Under the pieces are notes generated by a model. The model ran no database searches. It saw only the letters and a list, made by a program, of their open reading frames with translations, and was not told where the DNA came from. A DNA stretch of 6,525 nucleotides from an uncultured Odoribacter sp. GTDB taxonomy: Bacteria > Bacteroidota > Bacteroidia > Bacteroidales > Marinifilaceae. The position numbers were made by a program, and so were the translations under genes. Position 1 is the stretch's first letter. Every line of letters begins with the position of its first letter. Below, piece by piece: positions 5,713 through 6,525 of this stretch. Location: assembly GCA_934725835.1 (NCBI GenBank), contig CAKVCR010000163.1, positions 1 through 6,525 of the forward strand, given 5' to 3'.

Positions 5713-6194
5713 TAAAGGTCGGTATTGAACGCAAAGGGAACGAGAATACAGAAAACAAGGGATTAGTATGGGTTGGTAAACCAGCGAACCTTGCTTCGCG
5801 GCTTACTGACTTTGCTGGAAAAACAGTTGAAGATGAATTTTATAATGTAACTGGGGATTTCTATTATTATGACCCGTTAGGAATTCCGTCATTTTTGTGC
5901 AAACCACGCAATGGTTGGTTTAAAGATAGTAGAAAACTAACTGCGGAGCAGCTTGCACGTGAATTAGATTATTCTCCTGTCAATGGTTTAAATATTCATA
6001 TCCGTAACATTTCTTCATTTAAGAGAATAACAGAGAAATACGAGTATAGTCCTATATTGATATCTGATGAAGTACCCAGAGAGTATATAAAACAAAAATC
6101 TCAAGAATCTAAACATTGGAAACAAGAAACAAGAGAGATAAAAGATATAACATATAAAGTTTGGGGAGCAGATTTACATTGGAAACTAACATAG
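5703..6194 (+). pseudogene. C-terminal fragment of a class III nucleotidyl cyclase (Pycsar PycC-like)
   Basis: From the ATG at 5703 the frame gives 163 residues. The stretch MRVIKVGIERKG, then LVWVGKPANLASRLTDFAG, matches the latter half of a class III cyclase catalytic domain. In it N29 and R33 of NLASR correspond to the family's transition-state Asn and Arg. Later SPILISDEV and the ending KVWGADLHWKLT fit the family C-terminus. The N-terminal half, with the two metal-binding aspartates, is missing. Reading upstream in the same frame gives only sigma-factor DNA in another frame and then a stop at 5652-5654. So the fragment cannot be catalytic alone, and a pseudogene is the best reading. The VWVG-PAN-ASRL variant resembles the short stand-alone cyclases of Pycsar phage defence, which make cCMP or cUMP; this is from memory. 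The frame overlaps the sigma stop by 10 bases, so it may still be cotranscribed. A TTG at 5685 could extend it by six residues. Confidence 0.65.
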
Positions 6195-6525
6195 ATGCTT
6201 TGTGGAAAACATTTGAACTAAGTAGAAACGATAATACGAGTAAATCATCTTCTGTTTTCTATTTTTCTTATGACATGATTGAAAAAACAATAAGATTGAT
6301 TATTTTTGTCGGCAGAAATGAGTTACTTGAGAAGCAAATCAAGGCAAAACGTTGTAAATGGCACAGTTGCCAAATCATTACCTCAAAATCGGGTAATTCT
6401 CCCAAAGTCCTTTGTATAAGGCACAAACAAGAGCTTTCCAGATTTACACAAAAAGTTTGGAATATTGTGTTTCCCCTCTTCGTTTTCTCTTTCTGCTTCC
6501 CACACGGCTTGCAGACCAAAGGGGC
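6161..6525 (+). pseudogene. Open frame after the cyclase relic, possible remnant of a downstream partner gene
   Basis: A frame free of stops runs from a TTG at 6161 (or 6179, overlapping the cyclase 3' end) to the window end. The opening ETNIDALWKTFELSR looks like a helical protein start. In Pycsar operons the cyclase overlaps a membrane effector gene, so this could be the start of such an effector, but the resemblance is slight. From about 6290 the translation turns Cys/Trp/His-rich and no longer looks like a coding sequence. No ATG start or known domain is seen. Confidence 0.2.
6284..6525. other. Tail region without a supported gene
   Basis: No reading frame here is convincing, although three overlap: the plus frame open to the edge, an 83-codon minus frame (6268-6519) and a 33-codon plus frame (6318-6419). 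Short inverted repeats occur at 6360-6371 (GGCA/TGCC) and 6377-6397 (ATTACC/GGTAAT). The composition differs from the cyclase relic, so this may be the edge of another element, but no transposase or terminal repeat is identified. Confidence 0.35.

Noticed and set aside
6360..6397. Two small consecutive hairpins, considered as a structured RNA or element end
   Set aside because: Stems of 4 and 6 bp are common by chance; no known RNA family or terminal repeat matches.
6318..6419. 33-codon plus-strand frame starting MSYLRSKSRQNVV
   Set aside because: It reads somewhat like protein but is too short, with no promoter or recognised family.
6268..6519. 83-codon minus-strand frame near the right edge
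   Set aside because: Cys-rich, no recognisable domain, no promoter, and overlaps two other open frames; not enough to call a gene.
1..6525. CRISPR arrays, tRNA and rRNA genes, complete transposases
   Set aside because: No regularly spaced repeats, no cloverleaf or rRNA sequence, and no transposase motifs were seen on either strand.

Overview
The window looks like the chromosome of a Bacteroidota member close to Bacteroides. Four things point there: the minus-strand order rimP-nusA-infB with Bacteroidota-like proteins; promoters of the -33 TTG / -7 TAnnTTTG type; starts preceded by A/T-rich sequence rather than Shine-Dalgarno motifs; and an ECF sigma factor of the type expanded in Bacteroides. 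The first 2 kb is a conserved housekeeping operon. From about 2.1 kb onward the sequence is visibly more AT-rich and has accessory character.

Region by region: 1-1970 (minus) holds the translation/transcription operon rimP, nusA and the first 65 codons of infB. Its leader (about 1971-2084) contains a candidate promoter, a strong terminator-like hairpin and an outer pairing that encloses it. 2146-4609 (minus) holds an apparent two-gene operon for exported proteins. The first is a 571-residue lipoprotein with an HELIH zinc-metallopeptidase-like motif, and the second a 213-residue protein with a signal peptide. Behind them lies a 28-codon relic that repeats the C-terminal end of the 213-residue protein in diverged form. 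4610-5130 is a 520-base divergent regulatory region with two candidate promoters, several palindromes, and separate pyrimidine-rich and purine-rich tracts.

5131-5712 (plus) encodes an ECF sigma factor. No anti-sigma or TonB-receptor gene follows it. Its 3' end runs straight into the C-terminal part of a class III nucleotidyl cyclase resembling the cyclases of Pycsar phage defence (5703-6194). The N-terminal metal-binding half of the cyclase is absent, so this looks like a recombination scar. After 6194 an open frame that may be the debris of a downstream partner gene runs to the window end. No intact gene can be supported there.

The most interesting points are the cyclase relic fused behind a sigma factor, the duplicated 3' end in the putative metallopeptidase/partner locus, and the structured leader of the rimP-nusA-infB operon. 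The functional links proposed for the accessory genes are inference.
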